DNA of 64,000 bases from Ruania rhizosphaerae (GTDB lineage Bacteria; Actinomycetota; Actinomycetes; Actinomycetales; Beutenbergiaceae), in contig NZ_VSMB01000013.1 of NCBI RefSeq assembly GCF_009805705.1, positions 45,742-109,741 on the forward strand. Direction: 5' to 3'. The notes beneath the pieces are model-generated. The model saw only the letters and a list, made by a program, of their open reading frames with translations. It did no database searches and was not told where the DNA came from. A program made the position numbers and the translations under genes. Shown here one piece after another: positions 17,279 to 30,574 of the stretch (positions are counted from its first letter, which is position 1; the number at the start of each line of letters is the position of its first letter).

Positions 17279-18318
17279 GAGGCGTTCTCGATGAAGGAGA
17301 GGTCGGCCACATCCTCAGCGGAGAGTTCTCCGACCACGCCGGCACCGACGAAGAAGTCGATCGTGCCCTGGACGTTCTCGGGTGTGAGCGCAGCGGCGTC
17401 GAACAGACCGCGCTCGACGTAGGTCTCGGCGATCCGCTGTAGGTTCTCGTCTCCGACGATGCCCAGATGTTCCTCCGCGAGGGTCACCAGGAGCGCCGGG
17501 TCGGCGTTGATCTCGGCATGGGTATCGACCAGCGCGTCGACGAACGCCTGCGCGAGGTCCGGCTGGTCGGCGAGGAAGTCGGAGTTCGCGTAGACCGTCT
17601 GCGGATGCAGGTCCGGCAATGAGGTGCCGAAGTTCGCGAGCTCGTGCAAGTCGGCATCGGTGGTGCCGGCCAGGGTGACCACGTCGGAAACCTCGAGCGC
17701 GGTGGCGCTGATCTCGCCGGTGACGAGCGCCTGCGCCCGCACTTCGGAGCCGCCGATCACCAGATACTCCGGTTCACCGGCTGTGCACTCCTGCGCAACC
17801 CAATCGCGGACCATCGCCGTGGCTACCGCACCCTCGGAGAAGATGCCGACCGGCTCACCGACGAGGCTGTCGCAGGAGGTCAGGTCGGACTGGCTGTAGA
17901 TGGCCCACTGGTTACCGATCACGTCGGCGATGATCTGGATGGGCGATCCACGCTCAGCCGCGATGAGGGCAGGACTCGTCGCCTCGGCCGAGATCTGGTA
18001 GTCGCCTTGTGCCAGCCCTTCGATGGCGAGCTCGGGCTCGGCGAGCTCGACGATGTCGATCTCCATCCCGTCCTGGCGCAGCTGCTCGGCTGCGGCCATC
18101 AGCGGCACGGTCGTGAGGTCGGGCTCGATCAGCGCGAGCGTGAAGCCGTTGTCGTCGCCGCCGCCTGAGGCGGAGCAAGCGGCGAGCGCTGCTGCCAGCG
18201 CTCCAGCCGCGAGGGCGGCAGGGATGCGACGTGAACGAGATCGATCCCGGCTGGAAGAGGGATGGGGTGGCACGCTTGCGGTGCTGGTCATCGAGTAGGT
18301 GGGAGAACTCTGGGACAT
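17275..18318 (-). CDS. ABC transporter substrate-binding lipoprotein, NMT1/SsuA-like
   Basis: A 347-residue lipoprotein: basic N-terminus, hydrophobic ALAAGALAAALAAC with the lipobox Cys at 48, then a Gly/Asp linker. The mature part resembles periplasmic-binding proteins of the SsuA/THI5/NMT1 type (FTLALIEPDLTTVPLMAAAEQL, QGDYQISAEATSPALIAAERG, ASGGS-like turn IGGSEVRAQALVTGEISATA). ATG 18318 is preceded by AAGGGCG. It is first in the importer operon, and a 20-bp palindromic operator lies 39 bases upstream. Confidence 0.85.
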   Translation of the reverse strand: MSQSSPTYSMTSTASVPPHPSSSRDRSRSRRIPAALAAGALAAALAACSASGGGDDNGFTLALIEPDLTTVPLMAAAEQLRQDGMEIDIVELAEPELAIEGLAQGDYQISAEATSPALIAAERGSPIQIIADVIGNQWAIYSQSDLTSCDSLVGEPVGIFSEGAVATAMVRDWVAQECTAGEPEYLVIGGSEVRAQALVTGEISATALEVSDVVTLAGTTDADLHELANFGTSLPDLHPQTVYANSDFLADQPDLAQAFVDALVDTHAEINADPALLVTLAEEHLGIVGDENLQRIAETYVERGLFDAAALTPENVQGTIDFFVGAGVVGELSAEDVADLSFIENAS

Positions 18319-18356
18319 CGTCGTCGCCCTTCGTCGTTGGTGGACGAGCGACACGT

Positions 18357-18376
18357 TAGCGGGATCGATCCCGCTA
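18357..18376. promoter_or_regulatory. LacI-type operator before the importer operon
   Basis: A perfect 20-bp palindrome, tagcgggatcgatcccgcta, centred on CG as LacI-family operators usually are. It lies between the lacI-type stop (18379) and the binding-protein start (18318). The core CGGGATCGATCCCG recurs exactly upstream of the regulator itself. Confidence 0.8.
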
Positions 18377-18378
18377 GG

Positions 18379-19410
18379 TCAATTGTGACGACGAGGAGCT
18401 GTCACCGATTCGCGCGAGACCAGGTGGGGTGCGCGCCTGGTGATCGGCTCCCCGTCGGTCGCGGCTGCGCCATCCAGGAGCCTGCTGACGGCGTCCGCCG
18501 CGATCTGCGCGAACGGTACGGCCAGCGAGGTCAGGGGAGTGGCGAGGTGGGCTGCGATAGGAGTGTCGTTGTAGCCCACCAGTGAGAGCTCCTCCGGCAC
18601 CCGCAGCCCCGATCGCAGGGCGGCTGAGATCAGCCCGACGGCGAGACTGTCGTTGGCAGTGAATACCGCCGTCGGAACCTCGGCCAGTGCCAGGAGCAGG
18701 TGTCCGGTGCGCACCCCCGCCTGCATGCTGAAGTCTGTCTCGTGGATCAGTTCCGGCGGTGCGCTGAGTCCGGCTTCGGTCATGGCCCGCAGGTAGCCCG
18801 CGCGGCGCCCCTGGGACGAGGAGGCGTATGGAGCGCCACCGACGAAGGCGATGCGCGCGTGTCCGGCGTCGATCAAGTGCCGGGTTGCCATCCAGCCGCC
18901 GGCTTCGTCGTCCCCGAGGGCGGACGGGCTCTCGCCGTCGGTGCGCAGGGCGAGGCAGAAGGGCACGCCGCGTTCACGTAGCTCCAGCAGGAGCGGGTCC
19001 GCACCGTCCGTACGTGCTGTGGTCACGATGAAGCCATCGACGCGCTGGTCCAGCAGCGCCCGTCCCCGCTCGAGCTCAGCTCGGGGGTCATCGTCGGTGG
19101 TGACGACTGTCGCCTGGCATCCGCGCTTGGCGCACTCGGCCACGATCGCCTCGTAGAGCATCGCCATGACGGTGTCGGTCAGGCGCGGGACGACGACCCC
19201 GATCAGCCCCGTTCGTTGCCGCCGGAGATTGGCCGCGCGGGAGTTGGGGACGTAGCCGTGCGCTGCCGCGATAGCCCGCACGCGTTCTGCCCGTGCGCCT
19301 CCGACGGGGGCGACGCGATCGAGGGCGCGCGAGGCGGCTGATCGGCTCACCCCCGCCAGGCGTGCGATGTCGGCCAGCGTCAGTGGTTTGGAGTCGTTGC
19401 TGGAGCTCAC
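18379..19410 (-). CDS. LacI-family transcriptional regulator
   Basis: A 343-residue regulator with the helix-turn-helix and hinge helix of the LacI family at the N-terminus (TLADIARLAGVSRSAASRAL ... YVPNSRAANLRRQRTGLIGVVVP), followed by a periplasmic-binding-protein-like effector domain (VDGFIVTTAR, HLIDAGHARIAFVGG, PTAVFTANDSLAVG, LSLVGYND). It starts with GTG after AGGGAA. It lies directly upstream of the importer operon on the same strand, with an identical operator core before itself and before the operon, so autoregulation and control of import are likely. LacI proteins usually sense sugars, which is unusual for an SsuA-type importer. Confidence 0.92.
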   Translation of the reverse strand: MSSSNDSKPLTLADIARLAGVSRSAASRALDRVAPVGGARAERVRAIAAAHGYVPNSRAANLRRQRTGLIGVVVPRLTDTVMAMLYEAIVAECAKRGCQATVVTTDDDPRAELERGRALLDQRVDGFIVTTARTDGADPLLLELRERGVPFCLALRTDGESPSALGDDEAGGWMATRHLIDAGHARIAFVGGAPYASSSQGRRAGYLRAMTEAGLSAPPELIHETDFSMQAGVRTGHLLLALAEVPTAVFTANDSLAVGLISAALRSGLRVPEELSLVGYNDTPIAAHLATPLTSLAVPFAQIAADAVSRLLDGAAATDGEPITRRAPHLVSRESVTAPRRHN

Positions 19411-19426
19411 CAGGTATTCCCTTCCA

Positions 19427-19442
19427 TCGGGATCGATCCCGA
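19427..19442. promoter_or_regulatory. LacI-type operator before the regulator gene
   Basis: A perfect 16-bp palindrome, tcgggatcgatcccga, 16 bases upstream of the regulator's GTG. It shares the 14-bp core with the site at 18357-18376 and indicates autoregulation. Confidence 0.78.
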
Positions 19443-19563
19443 AGCGACGGCCAGTCTGCCATCAGTGTGAGGGCCGAGGTGAGTTCCTGGCACGACGGAG
19501 CCGTCACAGTGGACCCGGCCGATCGTCGTCGGGGCATCGTTGCTGCTCGGGTCGGGGCGGCTC

Positions 19564-20574
19564 TCAGACGAACCGGATCGCCCGCTGCAACCGCGTGCGC
19601 TGGTCGAAGAGCTGGTCCTCGGTGAGGATCTGCACCCCGGGTAGGCCGACGGTCAGCGTCCCGGCCAGTGCGCTGCGGCGGATGGCGAACCTCGGCACCC
19701 GGCGGCCGGTCCCCAGCGGGAGCAGCAAGGTCTCCAGTTGATCGTCCGCGACAACCACGAGGATCGCGTCCAAGCGCACCCGCCATCGCTTCGTCACGCG
19801 CGCCCGCCGTGTCAGCGCCTTCACCGGCCGGGCCTTCTCCGGCAGTCCGGCGCTCGCGAGATCGCGGCCCTTGCGGCGCACTGGGGCGCCCCAGTCCTCC
19901 GACTGCACCACGAAGAGCCCGGTCGGGCCCAGGACGACGTGGTCGAGCTTGGCCGGATCGGTTGCGGGGGCGCTCGCATCCGCGGTCCAGCCGTCGTGGC
20001 CGTGTGCTGTGGCGACGTCGTGCCAGACAGTGAAGGCCGAGCCCAGCTCGGCCAGCCGCTTGGCGGTCGCCTCCTCGGCGAGGGCGTCAGCGAGGGCGTG
20101 CCGGATCTCCTGGGGTGCGCGGGCGACCAGATCAGGAGCGTAGGGGTTCTCGACCGTGACGCCTCGTCCGACCCACTCCCGCAGCAGCGTCAGATAGCGC
20201 TCCCGGGACCATCCGCCCGGGTGACCGTAGGTCCGGGCCTTCGGGCGCGGGCGAGTGCCACCCGCGGTGCGGCCTGCTGTCCACACCCGAGGGCCGTCGT
20301 CGGGGCTGCTTGCGGACGGGACCCCGCTTCCACGGGGGCGAGGCCGAGCGCCGGCGGTGGTGCTTGAGTGGGCGTCGTAGCGGCGCCTGGCGGCCGGTGT
20401 TCCCACGAGTTCCCAGGCCAACTGCACCTCGTGGAAGAGCTCTGCGCTGCCTCCGGTGTCGGGGTGAGTTTCCCGCAGGCGCCGACGGTAGGCGCGGCGC
20501 AGGTCCTCGGCAGGTGCGTTGCGGGGCACCCCGAGGATCTCGTACGCGGTGCCACCGCGGGACTGCTCGCTCAC
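19564..20574 (-). CDS. J-domain protein with NERD-like nuclease-related domain
   Basis: A 336-residue protein. Residues 9-70 form a DnaJ J-domain (AYEILGVPRNAPAEDLRRAY, HPD at 37-39, RRRYDAH). A low-complexity linker (about 70-115) and a short helical part lead to a C-terminal region resembling nuclease-related NERD domains (AELGSAFTVWHDV ... KLDHVVLGPTGLFVVQSEDWG ... RRARVTKRW ... AILVVVADDQ). The J-domain implies recruitment of an Hsp70 partner; the NERD-like part implies nucleic-acid processing, but the nuclease residues cannot be assigned with certainty. Starts with GTG. Confidence 0.7.
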   Translation of the reverse strand: MSEQSRGGTAYEILGVPRNAPAEDLRRAYRRRLRETHPDTGGSAELFHEVQLAWELVGTPAARRRYDAHSSTTAGARPRPRGSGVPSASSPDDGPRVWTAGRTAGGTRPRPKARTYGHPGGWSRERYLTLLREWVGRGVTVENPYAPDLVARAPQEIRHALADALAEEATAKRLAELGSAFTVWHDVATAHGHDGWTADASAPATDPAKLDHVVLGPTGLFVVQSEDWGAPVRRKGRDLASAGLPEKARPVKALTRRARVTKRWRVRLDAILVVVADDQLETLLLPLGTGRRVPRFAIRRSALAGTLTVGLPGVQILTEDQLFDQRTRLQRAIRFV

Positions 20575-20647
20575 GTGTGCAGTACGCCCCTTCGTGCCCG
20601 GAGAATGTCGCCCTCAGGCTACCTGGGGCTGGTCGTGACGCGGTCCG

Positions 20648-21532
20648 TCACCAGGCGTCCAGGTGCCGATGGTGGGCGCCGGGCGGCGGGGTGTACTCGG
20701 TCCGGTCGGACTCGTCGAGATAGGTGCGCGCGAACGTCAGCGACGCCTCCAGGTCGTCCACGCGCTCGGCCGCGGTACGGGCGCGCCGGGTCTGGATCTC
20801 GATCACCACGTCACCTTGGAAGTCGCGCCGGGTCAGCTCGCGTAGCAGTTCCCGGCAGGGCTGATCGCCCCGGCCGGGAACGAGGTGCTCGTCCATCATC
20901 GACGCCGTGCCGTCGGCCAGGTGCACGTGTGCCAGCCGGTCTGCGAACACGTCGAGCAGGTCGAGACTGCTCTGCCGGGCCACGGCGGCATGTGAGACGT
21001 CGAGGGTCACCTGGTCGTAGTCGTGCTCGGTCGGATCCCAGCCGGGCAGGTAGGCCTTCATCTCGCGGTTCGCGCCCCGCCACGGGTACATGTTCTCGAC
21101 GGCGATCGTCAGGTCGTCCTCGGCGTTCACCTCCCGTACGTGCTCGGCGAAGCCCCGGGCGTAGCGGTACTGCCAGCGGAACGGCGGATGGACCACCACC
21201 GTGGGGGCGCCGAGGGCCCGCGCAAGTTCGGCGGTGCGGTCCAGCTTCTCGCGCGGGGAGGGCCCCCACACTCGGCGGGAGAGCAGCAAGGTGGGGGCGT
21301 GCACGCTCGTGACCGGCAAGTCGAAGCGGTTGCTGAGCCGCTCCAGGTGCGCGACATCCTGGCTGGTCGGATCGGACCAGACCATGAGTTCGAGCCCGTC
21401 GTAGCCGAGGTCGGCGGCGATCTCGAAGGCGTAGGGCGTCTTGCGCGGGTAGACGCTGACGCTGGACAGGGTCACCGGGATGCGCCGGGGCGACTGAGGT
21501 GCGGACGTGGTGTCCGGGTTCTCGTCGGCCAT
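20648..21532 (-). CDS. Sugar phosphate isomerase/epimerase-like TIM-barrel protein
   Basis: A 294-residue xylose-isomerase-like TIM barrel (AP_endonuc_2 family). Likely metal ligands are visible in order: AVENMYPW (Glu), TLDVSHAA (Asp, His), LAHVHLADGT (His) and VVIEIQT (Glu). Members isomerise or epimerise sugars or act as endonucleases; with no pathway neighbours the substrate is unknown. It is not obviously in an operon with the J-domain gene downstream (73 bases). Confidence 0.82.
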   Translation of the reverse strand: MADENPDTTSAPQSPRRIPVTLSSVSVYPRKTPYAFEIAADLGYDGLELMVWSDPTSQDVAHLERLSNRFDLPVTSVHAPTLLLSRRVWGPSPREKLDRTAELARALGAPTVVVHPPFRWQYRYARGFAEHVREVNAEDDLTIAVENMYPWRGANREMKAYLPGWDPTEHDYDQVTLDVSHAAVARQSSLDLLDVFADRLAHVHLADGTASMMDEHLVPGRGDQPCRELLRELTRRDFQGDVVIEIQTRRARTAAERVDDLEASLTFARTYLDESDRTEYTPPPGAHHRHLDAW

Positions 21533-21596
21533 GCGCCCAGGGTAGCCCCGGCTCCTGGGAATCGCCTGATGCCCACCAACGATTGCGTAGACGTGC

Positions 21597-22982
21597 CTAC
21601 GTGGCGGTGTTCCCGTCGATTGCCTCCGGGTGGGAGCTGCTACTGGGCCGCGCTGGTCGACGTAGCTGGTTGGTGGCCGCCAGCGTCGCGACTGCCATCA
21701 GTGTGCTCGACCCGGCCAGTGCTACCGGGAGTGAAGTGAGCGTCAGCAGCCCGCTCACGGTGATGATCCCCAGCGACTGCGCCGTGCGTAGCAGTGCGAA
21801 GACTTCTGCCCGCCGCGGCTCGGGTGCCAGGCGGTCCAAGGCCAGTGAGTAGTGCGTCCCCAGCGGAGCCAGGAGTGCCCCGACCAGCACCGCACCGAGC
21901 AGCGTTGACCACAACGCCGACCCGAGGGCGATGAGCACGGTGCCGATCGTCGTCACCACCAACTGCACCACCACGGTGACCGCTCGCGATGTTCTGTTCC
22001 GGGCGCTCACCCAGATGCCGCCGGCGACCGACGCCAGGCAGAGCGTGGTGGCGAAGAGGAACCCGGCGGTCGGGGCCAGGTCGAAGCGAACTGCCAACGA
22101 CACTGCACCTACCTCGATCCCCGCTACCGCCGCGGACCCGGCAGTGGCACACATCAGCCACAGACCGATCTCCGGGGTGATCAGACCGGCAGGCCTGCGG
22201 GTCGCCGGCCCGGCTGGATGAGATTTCGCCCCTGAGGTCTCCGGCACCGACGATCCTGGCGCGGCGCCGTCTGGACGTGATGACTCGGACGCTGTCGTCG
22301 ATGCCCCGGGGGATCGGGGCAGCAAGGCGAGAGGCCCGGCACCCAAGACGGCGAGCGCGAGTACTGCAGCCGGTGCTGAGACAGAGCCGAGCAGCGAGGC
22401 GAGGGCGGGGGCGCTGACGAACACCACCTCGTTCATGGTCGCCGCGATCCCGAGTGCCCGCGGCAGCCGCGAGGGTCGCACCACGTGGTTCAACGTGGTG
22501 CGCAGGTGGCCGTACGCGGCACCGCTGACCACCCCGGCCACGGCTGCGGCCGTCACCAGTAGTGGGAACGGTGCCGTCAGGTGGGCCAGCAGGGCTACAG
22601 CGATCAGGGCAAGCGTCCTGATCGCCACCAGGAGCCGGACCGCGCCGGTGGTGCTGAACCGTTGGCTGATCCGCGTCACCGGTACGGCACCGATCACCTG
22701 GGCGGCTGTCATGGCGAGCACCATCGCCGCCCCGCTGTCCGCCGTCCCTGTCAGCGGCAGTGCGAGCAGGGCGAACGCGATCGGTGCTGCGGCCTGCGGG
22801 ATGGCGAAGCTGGCGTAGGAGGCGAGCCACCGCGCGAGCGCCGTGCTCGCGGTCGACCCGGGAGGTGTGGGAGGCGCCGCGTGCCGTGCGTCTCCAGCCC
22901 ACGACGGCGGCCCAACCGTCCTGGGCAGCCGGGCCCCATCCTTCCCGTGCGTGCCGGCATCGCCCTGGTGCGCGTCACCCAT
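21597..22982 (-). CDS. MFS transporter
   Basis: A 461-residue membrane protein with about 12 hydrophobic segments after a 45-residue soluble N-terminus, and a hydrophilic Ser/Gly/Pro loop between the two halves (around SRPDGAAPGSSVPETSG). Substrate unknown; the plan fits multidrug or metabolite efflux. Its ATG overlaps the stop of the XRE-cupin regulator by 8 bases, so the two are translationally coupled and the regulator may respond to the exported compound. Confidence 0.82.
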   Translation of the reverse strand: MGDAHQGDAGTHGKDGARLPRTVGPPSWAGDARHAAPPTPPGSTASTALARWLASYASFAIPQAAAPIAFALLALPLTGTADSGAAMVLAMTAAQVIGAVPVTRISQRFSTTGAVRLLVAIRTLALIAVALLAHLTAPFPLLVTAAAVAGVVSGAAYGHLRTTLNHVVRPSRLPRALGIAATMNEVVFVSAPALASLLGSVSAPAAVLALAVLGAGPLALLPRSPGASTTASESSRPDGAAPGSSVPETSGAKSHPAGPATRRPAGLITPEIGLWLMCATAGSAAVAGIEVGAVSLAVRFDLAPTAGFLFATTLCLASVAGGIWVSARNRTSRAVTVVVQLVVTTIGTVLIALGSALWSTLLGAVLVGALLAPLGTHYSLALDRLAPEPRRAEVFALLRTAQSLGIITVSGLLTLTSLPVALAGSSTLMAVATLAATNQLRRPARPSSSSHPEAIDGNTAT

Positions 22983-23610
22983 CCTGGTCGGACTCCACGG
23001 CTTCCGTCAGCGTCCGCCGCGTTGCTCGTCCCGGCCCGGCACCTGGCTCGTACACGGCGAGCGAGAACCGGACCTTCGCCTGGCTTGCGTTCCGGTATGC
23101 GTGCGGGACGTCCCCACCGAACGCCGCTGCATCGCCCGCACCGAGGACGAACTGCTCCTGATCGACCTCGATCGTCAGAGTGCCCGCATGCACCTGGAGC
23201 AACTCGTGGGTCCCTGGCGCATGAGGTTCGCTGACGTGCTCCTCTCCCGGCTCAAGGATCCAGTCCCACAGCTCAATCGCATCCGGCGTCCCGCGTCCGG
23301 CAGCCACGAGTGCACCCTCTCCGCCGGCATCCCCGCGCCAGAGAACGGCTCCCTCACCGTGGCGAGTGACCGTGGCAGATGCCACCTCCGCCATCTCGAC
23401 GAGCGCGGGGAGCGGAACGCCCAGCGCAGTGCTGATCTTGAGCAGGGTGCCCACGCTCGGGTTGGCCGCCCCCTGCTCGACGTTCACGAGCATCCGCCGG
23501 CTGATCTGTGCCGCCTCAGCCAGCTGGTCGAGGGTCCAACCGCGCTCCTGCCGCTCGTGCTTCACGCGCGAACCGATCGACGATGCCAGTGCCGCTGCTT
23601 CCCCATCCAT
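22975..23610 (-). CDS. XRE-family regulator with C-terminal cupin domain
   Basis: A 211-residue regulator. Residues 8-65 form a Cro/C1-type helix-turn-helix (IGSRVKHERQERGWTLDQLAEAAQISRRMLVNVEQGAANPSVGTLLK, written here in part), and the C-terminal half is a cupin barrel (EEHVSEPHAPGTHELLQVHAG ... GGDVPHAYRN) with His residues able to bind metal. The frame is open to 23937, but ATG 23610 begins the conserved domain. There is no Shine-Dalgarno sequence before it; a TATGCT hexamer six bases upstream suggests a leaderless transcript. Coupled to the MFS gene downstream. Confidence 0.85.
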   Translation of the reverse strand: MDGEAAALASSIGSRVKHERQERGWTLDQLAEAAQISRRMLVNVEQGAANPSVGTLLKISTALGVPLPALVEMAEVASATVTRHGEGAVLWRGDAGGEGALVAAGRGTPDAIELWDWILEPGEEHVSEPHAPGTHELLQVHAGTLTIEVDQEQFVLGAGDAAAFGGDVPHAYRNASQAKVRFSLAVYEPGAGPGRATRRTLTEAVESDQDG

Positions 23611-23611
23611 G

Positions 23612-23639
23612 AGTGCAGCATAGTGCACTGCTGAGTGCA
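23612..23639 (-). promoter_or_regulatory. Triple AGTGCA repeat at the XRE regulator start
   Basis: AGTGCA occurs at 23612-23617, 23622-23627 and 23634-23639, the middle copy inside the palindrome agtgcact (23622-23629). The array spans the region just upstream of the ATG, where promoter and repressor site would overlap. Likely autoregulatory operator. Confidence 0.5.
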
Positions 23640-23648
23640 TTAGAATGC

Positions 23649-28223
<4,575 letters not shown>

Positions 28224-28229
28224 CCGCGC

Positions 28230-28262
28230 TTGACATCAACTGTGTGCTGTATACAGAATACA
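28230..28262 (+). promoter_or_regulatory. Promoter -35 and GntR-type operator before the sugar importer
   Basis: A consensus TTGACA (28230-28235) is followed by GTGTGCTGTATACA (28242-28255) and AATACA (28257-28262). The palindrome CTGTATACAG spans 28247-28256. The operator covers the expected -10 region, so bound regulator would block RNA polymerase. The -10 hexamer itself is not clear. 31 bases separate it from the binding-protein ATG. Confidence 0.72.
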
Positions 28263-28293
28263 AGCACTGAAACCCAGACCAAAGGTGGTTCCC

Positions 28294-29616
28294 ATGTCTC
28301 AGTCCGTGACGCGCTCCCGCACGCGCATCCGAACCCGCGGCGCTGTGGCCGTGCTCGCCGCCGGCACTCTGCTCCTCAGCGCGTGCAGCGGCAGCGGAAA
28401 CAGCGGTGGCGGCTCCGGTGACGGCAGTTCCACCGTCACCTGGTCCACCTGGGGAAGCCCGGAGGAGCTCGAGCGCTTCGAGGGCTTCAACGAGCAGTTC
28501 ATGGCCGACCACGAGGGCATCACCGTGGAACTGCAGCCGACCGCCGGCTACAGCGACTACCACTCCAAGCTGCTCGCCCAGCTCACCTCGGGCACGGCGC
28601 CGGACGTGTTCTACGTGGGCGATGACCGGATCGGTGAGTTCGTCGACGCTGGTGTGCTGCTGCCGCTGAGCGACCTGATGGACTCCGACGCCAGTCAGAC
28701 CCCGGTGGACGCGTTCAACCCGGGCGTGCTGGGTGCCGGGCAGACCGAGGACGGCGAGATCTACGCCGTCCCGAACGACGTGAACCCAGACGCTCTCTGG
28801 TACGACACGGAGGCGCTCGCCGCCGCCGGGATCAGCGAGGATCCGGCCGAGCTGGCCGCCAACGATGAGTGGACCACCGAGACGTTCCTGGAGATGAACG
28901 ACAAGCTCGCCGAGGCGGGCCTGATCGGCTCCATGTACTGGAACTACTACGGCACCCACTGGAGCTGGGTCTCCTCCCAGGGCGGCACCGCGTACGACGA
29001 GAGCGGCACCTTCGTCGGCAACACCGACGCCACCACCGTGGACGCGGTGCAGACCTTCGCCGACTACATGCAGGACGGCACCTTCATGGTGGCCGACACC
29101 ATGCCGGAGGGTGCCGGTGCGGACTCGGAGTTCGTGACCCACGGCGCCGGCTTCTTCGCCCAGGGTCGCTACACGATCGGCACGTTGGAGGAGGCCGGGG
29201 TGGCCGAGTCCTACGACATCGTGCGCTGGCCGACTCCGGACGGGACCGCTGCCCCGACCACCGTGGCCGCCTCCTACCTGGTGATCAACGCCGACACCCC
29301 CGACCCGGACGCTGCCTTCGCGTTCTGGACTGCCTACCTCTCCCAGGAGGGGCAGGAGTTCCGGCTCTCCGAGGGTGGGAACGCCGTCCCCTCGATCGAG
29401 GGCGCGGACGAGGTGGTGCTCGCCGACGGCTACCCCGAGCACGCGCAGACGTTCCTCGACATGCGCGACATGGGCTTCGCGAACTACGCCGCCGAGTCCA
29501 CCGTGCCGGGCCTGAGCACCGACATCAACGAGGCCATGCTCAACCTCTACCAGGGTGCCGGTGGTACCGCGCAGGAGACGCTCGACCAGATCGCCGCACT
29601 CGCCGCGGACGGCTGA
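28294..29616 (+). CDS. Sugar ABC transporter substrate-binding lipoprotein (CUT1)
   Basis: A 440-residue extracellular solute-binding protein, family 1. Signal: basic SRTRIRTRG, hydrophobic core, lipobox LLLSAC with Cys 31, Gly/Ser linker. Mature part shows the family's opening VTWSTWGSPEELERFEGFNEQF, SGTAPDVFYVG, and NDVNPDALWYDTE. ATG 28294 is preceded by AAAGGTGG. It is first in an operon with two permeases and a glycosidase; no ATPase is present, as is usual for CUT1 systems that share MsmK-type ATPases. Confidence 0.9.
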   Translation: MSQSVTRSRTRIRTRGAVAVLAAGTLLLSACSGSGNSGGGSGDGSSTVTWSTWGSPEELERFEGFNEQFMADHEGITVELQPTAGYSDYHSKLLAQLTSGTAPDVFYVGDDRIGEFVDAGVLLPLSDLMDSDASQTPVDAFNPGVLGAGQTEDGEIYAVPNDVNPDALWYDTEALAAAGISEDPAELAANDEWTTETFLEMNDKLAEAGLIGSMYWNYYGTHWSWVSSQGGTAYDESGTFVGNTDATTVDAVQTFADYMQDGTFMVADTMPEGAGADSEFVTHGAGFFAQGRYTIGTLEEAGVAESYDIVRWPTPDGTAAPTTVAASYLVINADTPDPDAAFAFWTAYLSQEGQEFRLSEGGNAVPSIEGADEVVLADGYPEHAQTFLDMRDMGFANYAAESTVPGLSTDINEAMLNLYQGAGGTAQETLDQIAALAADG

Positions 29617-29632
29617 GGCGACTGCCGCGCTG

Positions 29633-30574
29633 ATGACTGCTTCGATTCCTGCCCCGACTGCCCGCCCGGCGGCGCCGAGGGAGCTCCGTGGGGAGCCCAC
29701 CTGGCGCCGCCGCCGGCGGCGTTGGGGGCTCGCATTCGTCGGGCCGCAGGTGCTCGGGATGACGATCTTTGTGGCCCTGCCGTTCGCCGGGAGCATGCTG
29801 CTCGCCTTCGCGGACTGGAACGGGCTCACTGAACTCAGCTGGGTCGGGTTCGACAACTTCCGCGACCAGCTGACCAGCCCCAAGTTCGGTCGTTCGATCC
29901 TGAACACCCTGCTGATCGCCCTGATCACCGTGCCGATCGGGCTCGGCCTGGCTGTCACCATCGCGGTGGCGTTGGAGAAGCTGAAGGTCCGCACTCTCTA
30001 TCTGCTGTTGTTCTTCGCCCCCGTGGTCACCTCCCAGGTGGCCGTGGCCACGATCTGGCAGCAGCTGTTCCGCGCCGACGGCATTGTCTCGGGCTGGATC
30101 GCCCGGGTATTGCCCATCGACCCGCCGAACTGGCTCGGCGACCCGCGGTTGGCACTGATCGCGGTGTGCATCGTGACCGTGTGGGCCTCGCTCGGTCTGA
30201 ACGTGGTGATCTTCCTCGCTGGGCTGCAGAACGTCCCGCCCACGGTGGTGGAGGCCGCCCGGATCGACGGCGCCGGCCCGCTCGCGCTGTTCTGGCGGAT
30301 CCGGCTGCCGCTGCTGAGCCCGATCATGTTCTTCTCGTCCGTGATCGCGTTCATCAGCTCACTGCAGACGTTCGACCTGGTGTTCATCCTGACCGACGGT
30401 GGTCCGCAGGACGCCACCCGCACGATCGTGCTGCACATCTACGACGTTGGCTTCGGCAGGTTCCAGTTCGGCCTGGCCAGCGCCGCCTCGATCATTCTGC
30501 TGGGCATCACCTTGGTGATCACCGCGGCGCAGTTCGGGGTGCAGAAGTACTTCGTGCACTACGAGGAGGATTGA
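29633..30574 (+). CDS. Sugar ABC transporter permease (CUT1, MalF-like)
   Basis: A 313-residue permease with six membrane segments after a basic N-terminus (WRRRRRRWG). The EAA loop reads VEAARIDGAGPLALFWRIRLP, and FVGPQVLGMTIFVALPFAGSMLLAFADWNG is typical of the first segment. It forms the channel with the next permease. ATG 29633 starts 16 bases after the binding-protein stop. Confidence 0.9.
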   Translation: MTASIPAPTARPAAPRELRGEPTWRRRRRRWGLAFVGPQVLGMTIFVALPFAGSMLLAFADWNGLTELSWVGFDNFRDQLTSPKFGRSILNTLLIALITVPIGLGLAVTIAVALEKLKVRTLYLLLFFAPVVTSQVAVATIWQQLFRADGIVSGWIARVLPIDPPNWLGDPRLALIAVCIVTVWASLGLNVVIFLAGLQNVPPTVVEAARIDGAGPLALFWRIRLPLLSPIMFFSSVIAFISSLQTFDLVFILTDGGPQDATRTIVLHIYDVGFGRFQFGLASAASIILLGITLVITAAQFGVQKYFVHYEED

